64,000 nucleotides of DNA, from positions 434,001 to 498,000 of the forward strand of contig OW818670.1 in assembly GCA_942493215.1 (NCBI GenBank), in the 5' to 3' direction. A program made the position numbers and the translations under genes. The notes under the pieces were generated by a model. The model saw only the letters and a program-made list of their open reading frames with translations, was not told where the DNA came from and did not search any database. The stretch is from G942493215 sp942493215 (GTDB lineage Bacteria; Bacillota_I; Bacilli_A; RF39; UBA660). Shown one piece after another: positions 8,563 through 17,624 of the stretch (position 1 is its first letter; each line of letters starts with the position of its first letter).

Positions 8563-9233
8563 TATACTTCAATCCTCTCACCTACATTTAATATCTTATA
8601 TTTTAAATCAATACTTTCAATAGCTTGAGAAAGCGTTTCTAAATTGGGATTCATATAATGAAGAGGATGCTCCATATGAATAGGAAGTAATAGTTTAGGA
8701 TTAATTGCTTTAGCAAAACCCAAACCATCTATTATACCCATTGTTAAACCGTTACCATTAAAGGGCATACATAAAATATCGCATTTATAATCATTATAGA
8801 AATTAATCGTATCACTTGTTGTATATAATTTGGTATTGCCATCATCAATAATATAACCAACATTTTCTAATACTTCACCGTTACGTTCGTGCATACCCGT
8901 TAAATAACCATGCATAGCGTGAACAACTTCCACCTTAATATTGTTAATATCAAAAATATCTTTTTCTTTAATAATATTAGCCTTATCAAAGTGATAAGTG
9001 TTTTGAACTTCATTAGTAAGATATAGATTAGATCCATCTCGGTTAATAATTGCTTCAATAGCTTCTTTCAAACAATGATCGTCATGTTTATGTGTTATTA
9101 AGATAGCATCAACATTAATCCATTCTTTATTTAGGCGATCATCATTATAACCAAATTTACCTGGATCAACTAATATTCTTATTCCTTTACTTTCAATTAA
9201 TAAGCAAGATTGATTATACTTCGTTATTTGCAT
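8562..9233 (-). CDS. UlaG-like metallo-beta-lactamase-fold hydrolase
   Basis: MBL-fold protein with the metal motif THKHDDH near residue 50, a LVDPGKFGY strand before it, HAMHGY and later the LPIHMEH segment. These are typical of the UlaG/YtkL group of hydrolases. There is no secretion signal. First gene of an operon with the insertion-bearing Nudix and the DUF218 gene. Substrate unknown. Confidence 0.8.
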   Translation of the reverse strand: MQITKYNQSCLLIESKGIRILVDPGKFGYNDDRLNKEWINVDAILITHKHDDHCLKEAIEAIINRDGSNLYLTNEVQNTYHFDKANIIKEKDIFDINNIKVEVVHAMHGYLTGMHERNGEVLENVGYIIDDGNTKLYTTSDTINFYNDYKCDILCMPFNGNGLTMGIIDGLGFAKAINPKLLLPIHMEHPLHYMNPNLETLSQAIESIDLKYKILNVGERIEV

Positions 9234-9280
9234 TTTCTTTTCTCCTTATCTACTTTAATTATACTATAATTCACAAAAAA

Positions 9281-9305
9281 ACAAACTAAATATAAATTAG
9301 TTCGT
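9281..9305 (-). terminator. Terminator after the FAD/Rieske gene
   Basis: 9-bp stem on the minus strand (one G-T pair) with a 7-nt loop, followed by TTTTTTTG. Confidence 0.75.
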
Positions 9306-9308
9306 TAT

Positions 9309-10784
9309 TTAAAATTTTAACTCTTCTAAATCATTTATAGCTGGACCATATATAACTTTACCATAACAATCAAAAATAGACCCATGACACCTTGATATCC
9401 ATACTTTGTCGATATCATTCCAAATTAATGTACAACCCATATGCGTACATTTATTTTTTAAGAATATATATTTATCTTCACTTTCTCTATAGACTAAAAC
9501 ATTATTTTCTTTATAGTACATAGTCCTACCACTACCTACTTTAATTTTCCTTAAATCATAGTCATTAATAAATAAACGACTTGTTATTAAGCCGGTTATG
9601 CTGTGACCAATCATTCTAAATGTTGATTTTAAATCTTTTGATAGAGTACCACGATCTGTTCGATATAACTGATCATATTCTTTATTCATAAGAATATTAG
9701 TAACATTAATAGATGCGATATGGCTATTAGTAAAACCCCATTTTTGAAAACCCGTAACTAAAATAATATTAGGATTTTTATGTGAATAATGCCCAATGAA
9801 AGGTAAAGAATCAATAGGCATACAATCTTCAGTAAACCACTTATATATAATTGTAGCGTTCTTATCTAGTTCTTTTATTTTACTAATTAATTTTTTATAA
9901 CATTTATCAACATCAATATCAATACCAGTATAATGATCACTACCACCTATTATTAAAGTATTGGCATCATATGTTCTAATATAGTAATATGGAGGATCTA
10001 ATGAAATATAGTTAGCTTTTAATTTTAATTTTGTTTTAAACGCTATAGCGTATGATGTACTTTGATATATCTTAGTAAAATATAAGTTATCAGGATTTAA
10101 GAAAGGATAATGACAAGCCATAACAATTTTATTAGTATTTATTTTATACTTATCATTAATAATTACTTCATAACCCGTTTCTCGTTTGTTAATTTTTGTC
10201 ACTTTAGAATCTTCATAAAGATGAATATTATTACTAATTAGTATATCAATAATCGCCATCATATATTTCATTGGATTAAAGATAATTTGTTTTTTAAACT
10301 CTATCGCCCATTTATAATCAAATATATCATTATTAGATGGTAAAAGATTCGTATTATCATTTTTAAACAATTGATACTGACTATTTATGACTTTAATATT
10401 TTCTTCGTTTTTAGCCCATAGAATAGTACTTTCTTCTTTATAATCACAGTTAATATTTTCATTTTTAATAATCTGCTTTATTAAATCTAATCCAAATTGT
10501 TGTGATTTATAATAAGAAAAAGCTTTATCTTCACCATATTTTTTTATTATATCATCATATATTTTATCATGGGCAACACTTACTTGGGCAGTCGTACTAG
10601 CACTAACACCGGACGCCAATTTACTCCTGTCAACTAAAATAAATTCTATATTATTTTTCATAAAATTATAAGCACACATTAAGCCGGCAATTCCCCCACC
10701 TATTATTAAGACAGGTATGGTTAAATTTTTATCCACCATTGGTAAATTTTTATCTTGATAATCTCTCATCCAAATCGATTCCAT
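9309..10784 (-). CDS. FAD-dependent oxidoreductase with C-terminal Rieske domain
   Basis: An N-terminal DAO-type FAD domain (IIGGGIAGL near residue 27, dinucleotide fold) joins a C-terminal Rieske [2Fe-2S] domain with CTHMGC and CHGS ligands. This arrangement is known from Bacillus YhfW. The likely role is soluble electron transfer or amine oxidation; the substrate is not known. The ATG at 10784 is preferred because AGGTGATATT precedes it, whereas the upstream start at 10811 has none. It stands alone between two terminators. Confidence 0.85.
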   Translation of the reverse strand: MESIWMRDYQDKNLPMVDKNLTIPVLIIGGGIAGLMCAYNFMKNNIEFILVDRSKLASGVSASTTAQVSVAHDKIYDDIIKKYGEDKAFSYYKSQQFGLDLIKQIIKNENINCDYKEESTILWAKNEENIKVINSQYQLFKNDNTNLLPSNNDIFDYKWAIEFKKQIIFNPMKYMMAIIDILISNNIHLYEDSKVTKINKRETGYEVIINDKYKINTNKIVMACHYPFLNPDNLYFTKIYQSTSYAIAFKTKLKLKANYISLDPPYYYIRTYDANTLIIGGSDHYTGIDIDVDKCYKKLISKIKELDKNATIIYKWFTEDCMPIDSLPFIGHYSHKNPNIILVTGFQKWGFTNSHIASINVTNILMNKEYDQLYRTDRGTLSKDLKSTFRMIGHSITGLITSRLFINDYDLRKIKVGSGRTMYYKENNVLVYRESEDKYIFLKNKCTHMGCTLIWNDIDKVWISRCHGSIFDCYGKVIYGPAINDLEELKF

Positions 10785-10845
10785 AATATCACCTAGAATT
10801 ATTATGAACAAATAAGTAATATAAAATCATTTTTGTTCAAAAAAA

Positions 10846-10865
10846 TCGAACTATTATAAGTTCGA
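10846..10865 (-). terminator. Terminator after the 183-aa membrane protein gene
   Basis: Perfect 7-bp stem TCGAACT/AGTTCGA with a 6-nt loop and TTTTTTT on the minus strand. Confidence 0.75.
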
Positions 10866-10876
10866 CTCTTTAAATA

Positions 10877-11428
10877 TTATTTATTCTCTTTTTCATTTAA
10901 TTTAAGTAATAAAGCGGGTACACCTGTACCTAATAAACTAAAGATTGCAAGGACAGCCATTAAGCGATAAATAATGCTATCTCCATCAATACTATACCAT
11001 ATTGTAATTTCAAATACGATACAAAAAGTAATAATAAACGCTAGAGCTGCTACTTTTATATAAGAAATAACTTTTGTAGCTTCCTTAATTAATAATAAAA
11101 CATTTACCCAAAAAATAAAGCTAGCTATCGTATATATTGTCGTATAAAATCTATCATCAATATTTAAATTAATCCAAATTGTTAAGACCGAGAAAGCAAA
11201 GATAAAGGTGTTAAAAATCATACCAATATCAACAGCCATTTTATAATTTGTTTTTTCATCGATGTTAGTATAAATTAATCCCCAAATACTAAAACCTACT
11301 ATTAATGACATTGTAGCCATAGCTTTACCAATGACATCATTAAAACTACCTGCAATAATGCCAATTGTCGCGATTAAAGCTGCTCCACATAAAGAACCAA
11401 TTAATACTTTAATTAAAATCTTTTTCAT
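10877..11428 (-). CDS. Polytopic membrane protein of unknown function
   Basis: 183-aa integral membrane protein with about six hydrophobic helices spread over the whole length and short charged loops. No family motif is recognised. GGAGG precedes the ATG. The preceding glycosyltransferase gene ends about 57 nt upstream on the same strand, so co-expression is possible. Confidence 0.65.
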   Translation of the reverse strand: MKKILIKVLIGSLCGAALIATIGIIAGSFNDVIGKAMATMSLIVGFSIWGLIYTNIDEKTNYKMAVDIGMIFNTFIFAFSVLTIWINLNIDDRFYTTIYTIASFIFWVNVLLLIKEATKVISYIKVAALAFIITFCIVFEITIWYSIDGDSIIYRLMAVLAIFSLLGTGVPALLLKLNEKENK

Positions 11429-11484
11429 TTAAAACTCCTCCTATTATTAAAATATCATATAACTAATAAATAATCAATATCTTA

Positions 11485-13149
11485 TCATTTGTTACTAAAA
11501 ACGACTATTTTGCCAAATTCTTTTTCTTTAAAGCCTAAATTAAATAAATCTCTTATTTTTAATGAATTATTTCTAACAATATAAACAGCTTTAGAATTAA
11601 GATTACTTGGTATTCCAATTGTATATATTATATTATTCTTATTATAGATAGTATGAATAACTTTATTATTATATTCATATGGTGAAACAGCATTTTCTAA
11701 TAAAGGATATATATATTCTTGGGATGCTAAATTATCTTCAATATATATATTTTCCTTACCTAAACTTCTACTATATGCTAAAGCATCTAGGTATGTGGTT
11801 GCAAAATATGATTGGTCCATATAATCTGTATTATATTGATTAAAATAATAATTAAAGAATAAACCAAAATTTATTAAAAGCATTATAATAATAGGAATTA
11901 TCATATTCTTATAATTCTTAATGGTATAAATTATTCCTTGTAAAGCAAAGTATGCAAGCGGAAAGAAGATAGCATTAGCTTTATTAATATTAGGGTAAAC
12001 TATTAATAATTGACATATTATAACACTGCTAAACCACATTAACATAAGAGCATCTAAACTAAATTGTTTTTCTTTTAATGATTTACGAAAACTAGATATA
12101 CAATATCCTAAACCTAATATAATAAAAGGAATTGTCATATAGTAAAGTGTTCCGAATATTGGTAGAGCATTATATACTAAAGAATTGCCAAATACATATG
12201 TACTATCATAAGTTAGTACTGTTTTAAAAATATATAAATTTTGAAATATATTAAGGGGTGATATTTCACCACCACGATAATTATTAAGTAATGGTATGGT
12301 TATAATACCTTTTATTTGTCCTATAAAGCCATTATTTACTAAAATCATTAACATTAATGGTATAGCAAATAAGAAAATAGGAATTCCAAATGCTATTAGT
12401 TTTTTTAAGTCAATCTTTTTTAAATACCATAAATAAATTACAATTATTAATAATAACAAAGGTAAAATTATATATGATAAAGCGTAAGTATATAAAGATA
12501 ATCCAAATAAAATACCACTAATTATTAATAATTTAGTACTATTCTTATTTATGGCTTTAACTAGGAATGTGAATGCTATCGTTAAAAAGCCTACTAATAA
12601 GTTACAATCTAATCCCCAACGAGACTGCATTATAAAATAAGGAGCTATTGCTAATAAAAATAAAATCAATAATCCTTGCATCTTATCTTTACTATCTTTT
12701 ACCATTATAAATCCACCAATAACTAATAACATACGAAGAATTATAGCTGGCATTCTTACAACATATATACTATAACCAAATATTTTAATTAGGATGGCCG
12801 CAAGATAAGCATACATCGCACTTTGTCCCCCGCCATAATTAATTAAATAGACAGGGAACTTATTTAAATATCGATCAACCCCATATTTAGACAGAGATAG
12901 GGCATCATAGGCCATTCCGGCTTCATCAACATGCATACCATAAGGGATAATACCAAGTTGATATAATGACGTAAATAAAGCTAATATGAATAAAATAACA
13001 ACGATTATCTTATAATAACGATTAATAAAAATCTCTATTTTCTTATACAATTTATTATTATCTTTCTTTATTTTATAATTTAAGAAAAGTCCTATACCAA
13101 CTAAAATAATAGTAATTACTAAACATATATTAATAATTATAGACATCAT
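11485..13149 (-). CDS. Membrane glycosyltransferase, GT39/PMT-like
   Basis: About 554-aa polytopic protein (12 or more hydrophobic segments) of the PMT/ArnT superfamily, which transfers sugars from polyprenyl-phosphate donors on the outer face of the membrane. The first extracellular loop has HVDEAGMAYDA near residue 75, with the Asp-Glu pair expected at the catalytic position. A C-terminal soluble region of about 100 aa follows. I start at the ATG at 13149 (GGAGG 10 nt upstream); the longer frame needs a TTG. The acceptor could be a teichoic or wall polymer or a protein. Confidence 0.75.
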   Translation of the reverse strand: MMSIIINICLVITIILVGIGLFLNYKIKKDNNKLYKKIEIFINRYYKIIVVILFILALFTSLYQLGIIPYGMHVDEAGMAYDALSLSKYGVDRYLNKFPVYLINYGGGQSAMYAYLAAILIKIFGYSIYVVRMPAIILRMLLVIGGFIMVKDSKDKMQGLLILFLLAIAPYFIMQSRWGLDCNLLVGFLTIAFTFLVKAINKNSTKLLIISGILFGLSLYTYALSYIILPLLLLIIVIYLWYLKKIDLKKLIAFGIPIFLFAIPLMLMILVNNGFIGQIKGIITIPLLNNYRGGEISPLNIFQNLYIFKTVLTYDSTYVFGNSLVYNALPIFGTLYYMTIPFIILGLGYCISSFRKSLKEKQFSLDALMLMWFSSVIICQLLIVYPNINKANAIFFPLAYFALQGIIYTIKNYKNMIIPIIIMLLINFGLFFNYYFNQYNTDYMDQSYFATTYLDALAYSRSLGKENIYIEDNLASQEYIYPLLENAVSPYEYNNKVIHTIYNKNNIIYTIGIPSNLNSKAVYIVRNNSLKIRDLFNLGFKEKEFGKIVVFSNK

Positions 13150-13226
13150 AATGCAAATTCCTCCCAATACATATCTTCCATTTTTTAAATAAATTATATA
13201 ATAATTATACCATTGAAAACAATAAA

Positions 13227-13254
13227 AAATGAACTATTTTTATTTAGCTCATTT
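13227..13254 (-). terminator. Terminator after dbpA
   Basis: 10-bp stem on the minus strand with one G-T pair and an 8-nt loop, followed by TTTTTATTG. Confidence 0.65.
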
Positions 13255-13288
13255 AATTTGTTTGTTTAAGAAATAATTTCTTATTAAT

Positions 13289-14734
13289 TTATTCAGATTC
13301 CACTTTATTTACCCTTCTTATGCGTCCTTTTATTGGTTTTGTTTGTAACTGTCTTAAGACGGAATCACCCTTATTATTTAATATTTCGACAAACGTTGAA
13401 ACATCTCTTACTTCAATTATACCAATATCTTTAGCTTCAATATCATTCAAGTTACATAAGGTCCCCACAATATCAATAGCCCGCATTTTTGTTTTTTTAC
13501 CAGCATTAATATGAATTTTCATTATTTCTTTATTCATACAATGCCCTTTTGCTTCCTTTATGATGGGTGTGGCATTAACTTTTTCTATAAATTCTGTTTT
13601 TAAACTGTCAACTGTTTTTTTGTCTGGTCTTTGCTTTCTGACTATTTTTCGATTAATAGTACTTTCAATATCCTCTAAAAATCTATTCTGATATGGTGTC
13701 ACAAAAGTTATGGCTTTACCTTTTTTACCAATTCTTCCCGTTCTACCGATGCGGTGAATATACATTTCTTTATCAACTGGTATATCATAATTGATTATTA
13801 AACTAATACTGTCGACATCTATACCTCTGGCTGCCACATCAGTCGCAACTAAATATCTAAATTGTCCCCTTTTAAAATCATCCATCACCTTTAGTCGATC
13901 TTTTTGTTCCATACCACCATGAATTTTTTCACAGGTAAGATGAGACATCTTTAAATTATCATATACTTCATCTACTTTTATCTTTGTATTACAAAAAATC
14001 ATACAACTATCAGGATTCTCAACTACTGTAATATCTCTTAATAGTTTTAATTTATCAGCTTCTATTACGTCATAACTTTCTTGGATGATTCTATCAACAG
14101 CTTTTGAGTGTTCTTCAATTTCTATTTTTAAAGGATTCTTCATATATTTACTTACTAAGGACTTTATATCGTTTGGTAGAGTTGCTGACAATAAAATGAA
14201 TGTTTGGTTAGGTGGTAGTTTGGATATAATATTTTCAGTTTGCTCAATAAATCCCATATTAAATATTTGATCAGCTTCATCAATAATAAGATATTTAACA
14301 TTTGATAAATTTAATGTTTTTCTTTCACATAAGTCAATTATTCTGCCAGGTGTTCCTACCACTATATGTGTTTTCTGTTTTAATTCCTTTTCTTGACGAA
14401 CGATTGATTCTTTACCATATACAGCCGATACTTTAATTCGTTTAAATCGGCCTATATTAAAGATATCTTCTTTTACTTGATTAGCAAGCTCCCTAGTTGG
14501 TGTTATAACCAAAGCCTGCGGTAAATTATCATCCCAATTAATTAATTCACATATAGGTATGCCAAAAGCAGCCGTCTTACCGCTACCTGTTTGAGATTGC
14601 ACAATAATATTTTTTTGTTTAAAAATAGCGGGAATTACCTGTTCCTGAACTTTAGTTGGCGCTTGAAAATTTAGTAAACTAAGAGCCTTTATTATTTCTT
14701 CACTTAAATTGTATTCGTTAAAATTTGATGACAT
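13289..14734 (-). CDS. dbpA: DEAD-box RNA helicase with DbpA domain
   Basis: ATP-dependent RNA helicase. Motifs in order are the Q motif, SQTGSGKTAA, PTRELA, DEAD, SAT, ARGID and HRIGRTGR. The last 75 residues (MKIHINAGKKTKMR onward) match the DbpA RNA-binding domain that anchors the enzyme to 23S rRNA helix 92, so a role in large-subunit assembly is likely. The length of 481 aa is normal (Bacillus YxiN/DbpA type). It is the third gene of an operon with an ABC-F ATPase and YwbE. Confidence 0.92.
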   Translation of the reverse strand: MSSNFNEYNLSEEIIKALSLLNFQAPTKVQEQVIPAIFKQKNIIVQSQTGSGKTAAFGIPICELINWDDNLPQALVITPTRELANQVKEDIFNIGRFKRIKVSAVYGKESIVRQEKELKQKTHIVVGTPGRIIDLCERKTLNLSNVKYLIIDEADQIFNMGFIEQTENIISKLPPNQTFILLSATLPNDIKSLVSKYMKNPLKIEIEEHSKAVDRIIQESYDVIEADKLKLLRDITVVENPDSCMIFCNTKIKVDEVYDNLKMSHLTCEKIHGGMEQKDRLKVMDDFKRGQFRYLVATDVAARGIDVDSISLIINYDIPVDKEMYIHRIGRTGRIGKKGKAITFVTPYQNRFLEDIESTINRKIVRKQRPDKKTVDSLKTEFIEKVNATPIIKEAKGHCMNKEIMKIHINAGKKTKMRAIDIVGTLCNLNDIEAKDIGIIEVRDVSTFVEILNNKGDSVLRQLQTKPIKGRIRRVNKVESE

Positions 14735-14762
14735 ATTATCTCCATTCCTATGTACAATAGTC

Positions 14763-14960
14763 TCATGATAAAATGTTTTGCACTCTACCTACAGCATTAT
14801 TTTCTACTAGCATTACTTTTATTCCACGAGGATGATTCATACTGTTAGTTAAAATCCTAGCCACATGACCTCTTGTTAATTTATTTGTTCTTTGGTCTTG
14901 TTTTAAAACAATATCTACTAAACCACCTATTTTTATATTTGATCGATTTTGTCCACCCAT
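14763..14960 (-). CDS. ywbE: YwbE family protein (DUF2196)
   Basis: 65-aa basic protein with the YwbE core GLVDIVLKQDQRT, LTRGHVARILT and HPRGIKVML. Family function is unproven; the small beta-rich domain looks like an RNA-binding fold. It sits between the ABC-F and DEAD-box genes with gaps of about 30 nt, in keeping with a translation-related operon. Confidence 0.85.
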   Translation of the reverse strand: MGGQNRSNIKIGGLVDIVLKQDQRTNKLTRGHVARILTNSMNHPRGIKVMLVENNAVGRVQNILS

Positions 14961-14994
14961 TTATTTCTCCTATTATTCTATAGTTACATACTTA

Positions 14995-16593
14995 TTAGTT
15001 TTCGTCTAACCCAAATTTTTCCATATATTCTTCATAAGGAATTTGTTTATCAATATAACTTCCATTTTGCTTTATTTCAATTAGTCTATTACTTATCGTT
15101 GTTATTATTTCCTGATCAAATGTTGATATAACTAATGGACTTGCATATCTGGCTAATCCTTCATTTAAAGCCGTTATAGCCTCAATATCTAGATGATTAG
15201 TAGGTTCATCCATTAAAAGAACATTGCCTTTTTCTAGCATAACTTTAGAAAGCATACAACGAACTTTCTCTCCCCCAGATAAAACATTAATCTTTTTAAG
15301 TGATTCTTCACCAGAAAATAGCATTCTTCCTAGAAAACCCCTTACAAAAGGTTCTTCCTTTATTTTAGAATAATTAGTAAGCCACTCAATTAAATTCCAT
15401 GATTCATTAAAATATTTATCATGATTTTTCTCATAGTAAGATACTTGAACTGTTGAACCATATTTTACAGTACCAGTATCTGGTTTAATATTACCAGAAA
15501 TAATGTTTAATAAGGCTGTTTTGGCTATTTCATTATTACCTAACAAAGCTATTTTATCATCAGGTCTAATTGTAATATTTAGATCCTTAATTATAATATT
15601 CCCATCAATACTATAATTAACACGTTCCAATGTTATTACTTCTTTACCAATTGGTTTTTCAATGTCAAAATTAATATAAGGATATTTTCTACTTGATGGT
15701 TTAATTTCATCAAGGACTATTTTGGCAAGTGATCCCTTTCGTGATGTTGCTTGTTTTGATTTAGAGGCATTAGCGCTAAATCTTCTAATGAATTCTTCCA
15801 ATTCCTTAATTTTATCTTCCTTTTTCTTATTGGAATCACGCATTTGTTTTTGAATTAATTGGCTTGATTCATACCAAAAATCATAATTCCCAACAAATAA
15901 GGTAGCTTTTTTATAATCTATATCAACCATATGCGTACATACTTTATTAAGAAAATGTCGATCATGGGATACTACTAAAACCGTATTTTTAAAATTTATT
16001 AGGAATTCTTCTAACCACATAATGCTTCTATTATCAAGACCATTAGTCGGTTCATCCAAAAGAAGAATATCAGGATTACCAAATATTGCTCTAGCTAATA
16101 GGACTTTTACTTTTTCACTATCCCTTAATTCACTCATCTGCATTTTTTGCTTATCCGTTTTAATACCAAGACCTGCCAAAAGTTGGGCAGCATCACTTTC
16201 TGCTTGCCATCCATTTAAAGAAGCAAATTCTTCTTCTAAGTCAGCAACTTTCATTCCATCTTCATCAGAAAAATCTGGCTTCATATATAAGGCCTCTTTT
16301 TCCTTCATAATACCATATAATTTGGCATCACCCATTATAACTGTTTCAAGCACAGAAAATTCATCAAACTCATTGTGATTTTGTCTTAATGTTGAAATTC
16401 TTTCATTTTTGCCTAAAATAATTTCACCTTTAGTTGATTCTATCTCACCACTTAATACCTTTAAGAATGTTGATTTACCTGCTCCATTAGCACCAATTAT
16501 TCCATAACAATTGTCATCTTTAAACTCTATATTTACATTATCAAATAATACTCTTGTATTGAAACTTAAGCTTATATTAACAGTTTTTAACAT
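14995..16593 (-). CDS. ABC-F ATPase, YkpA/YbiT type
   Basis: Soluble tandem-ABC protein of the ABC-F class, which acts on ribosomes. NBD1 has an intact Walker A (GANGAGKST) and LDEPTN. The linker contains the RFSANASKSKQATSR signature of the YbiT/YkpA group. The NBD2 Walker A reads GNNEIAKT, with the second and third glycines replaced by Glu and Ala, yet its LSGGE and MDEPTNHLD are intact. I recall similar decay in Firmicute YkpA, so this may be ancestral. The ATG at 16593 has AAGGAAG upstream. First gene of the operon with YwbE and DbpA. Confidence 0.88.
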   Translation of the reverse strand: MLKTVNISLSFNTRVLFDNVNIEFKDDNCYGIIGANGAGKSTFLKVLSGEIESTKGEIILGKNERISTLRQNHNEFDEFSVLETVIMGDAKLYGIMKEKEALYMKPDFSDEDGMKVADLEEEFASLNGWQAESDAAQLLAGLGIKTDKQKMQMSELRDSEKVKVLLARAIFGNPDILLLDEPTNGLDNRSIMWLEEFLINFKNTVLVVSHDRHFLNKVCTHMVDIDYKKATLFVGNYDFWYESSQLIQKQMRDSNKKKEDKIKELEEFIRRFSANASKSKQATSRKGSLAKIVLDEIKPSSRKYPYINFDIEKPIGKEVITLERVNYSIDGNIIIKDLNITIRPDDKIALLGNNEIAKTALLNIISGNIKPDTGTVKYGSTVQVSYYEKNHDKYFNESWNLIEWLTNYSKIKEEPFVRGFLGRMLFSGEESLKKINVLSGGEKVRCMLSKVMLEKGNVLLMDEPTNHLDIEAITALNEGLARYASPLVISTFDQEIITTISNRLIEIKQNGSYIDKQIPYEEYMEKFGLDEN

Positions 16594-16648
16594 CTGGTCA
16601 CTTCCTTGCTTGTAATAGTTTATCATATTTAGACATTTAATAAAAGAA

Positions 16649-16669
16649 AAACTGTCATTTTGACAGTTT
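16649..16669 (-). terminator. Terminator after the cytidine deaminase gene
   Basis: Perfect 9-bp stem AAACTGTCA/TGACAGTTT with a TTT loop and a TTCTTTTATT tail. Confidence 0.75.
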
Positions 16670-16722
16670 ATTATTGATATCCGATCTTTGGTCTATAAAG
16701 TTTTACCCTTTGTTATAAATAA

Positions 16723-17121
16723 TTATTTTTTATCTAACCAATAATATGGTTGTATTTCTTTCAATGTTTTAAAGACAATTGAGTTATCTTTAGTTGATAT
16801 AGCGCATTTTACATCTGGTCCCCAATAAAATAATCGTTCTTGACAAACACCACATGGTGATAATATTTCATAATCCTCATTATCATGTTGTCTACATACA
16901 CATAAAGAATGAGTTACTTTTTTATTTAGTTTATGGGCTTCACATATTGCTCCTGTTTCAGCACATAAATCAACACTACTATTATTAGTTTCTGGCCAAA
17001 TACTAATTAAATATTCCCCTGTTTCAATGCGTAATATTGCAACGCCACCAGCTTTATTTGGACCATACCTGTGATTTAGAAAATCCACAGCTTTATCAAA
17101 CATTTCTTTTTCTATATTCAT
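16723..17121 (-). CDS. Cytidine deaminase-family protein
   Basis: 132-aa zinc-dependent deaminase. CAETGAI (zinc Cys and catalytic Glu) is near residue 53 and PCGVCQE (two zinc Cys) near 93, the all-Cys arrangement of tetrameric cytidine deaminases and blasticidin-S deaminases. It probably converts cytidine or deoxycytidine to uridine; specificity is not certain. Last gene of an operon with an amidohydrolase and an acetyltransferase. Confidence 0.85.
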   Translation of the reverse strand: MNIEKEMFDKAVDFLNHRYGPNKAGGVAILRIETGEYLISIWPETNNSSVDLCAETGAICEAHKLNKKVTHSLCVCRQHDNEDYEILSPCGVCQERLFYWGPDVKCAISTKDNSIVFKTLKEIQPYYWLDKK

Positions 17122-17133
17122 ATTTCACCTCTT

Positions 17134-17604
17134 TTACTTTTTAAATATATCAGTAAGGGGCAAACTAAACCAGGTGAAATTATTACCCTTAATAAAGTTG
17201 TTCTTTTCAAAAAAGCTAGCTGCGGTATTAGTTAAAGCATTAATATATTCTACTTTACAATCTATTCCCTTTGCTTTAGCAATCTCAATAACTTTCTTTA
17301 GTAACATACTTCCATAACCTTTATTTCTTTCTTCTTTAACAACAAAAATATCTTCAATTTCCCCTTTAGAAAGTGAATAATTTAAATTCATAATTATAAA
17401 ACCAATTATATTTTTTCCTTTTTCCATTACAAGGAAAATCACATCATTTTTATTTACGGCATTTTCTAATAATTGCCTTGGCCAGAATGTTACAATATCA
17501 TCAGATACTTCAAATCCACTAATATTTTGACCAAGCTCAAACACTTTTTCAATATCTTTTTTATGAACTTCTCTGATGACTACTTCACATAAATCCTTAC
17601 TCAT
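17134..17604 (-). CDS. GNAT acetyltransferase
   Basis: 156-aa GNAT fold: N-terminal VIREVHKKDIEKV, central EIEDIFVVKEERNKGYGSML with the acetyl-CoA loop (R/Q-x-x-G-x-G/A form, here RNKGYG), then NALTNTAASFFEKNNF. Substrate unknown. It lies between the amidohydrolase and the deaminase with gaps of about 12-20 nt. Confidence 0.85.
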   Translation of the reverse strand: MSKDLCEVVIREVHKKDIEKVFELGQNISGFEVSDDIVTFWPRQLLENAVNKNDVIFLVMEKGKNIIGFIIMNLNYSLSKGEIEDIFVVKEERNKGYGSMLLKKVIEIAKAKGIDCKVEYINALTNTAASFFEKNNFIKGNNFTWFSLPLTDIFKK

Positions 17605-17624
17605 AAATCACCCTTCTAATTTAA

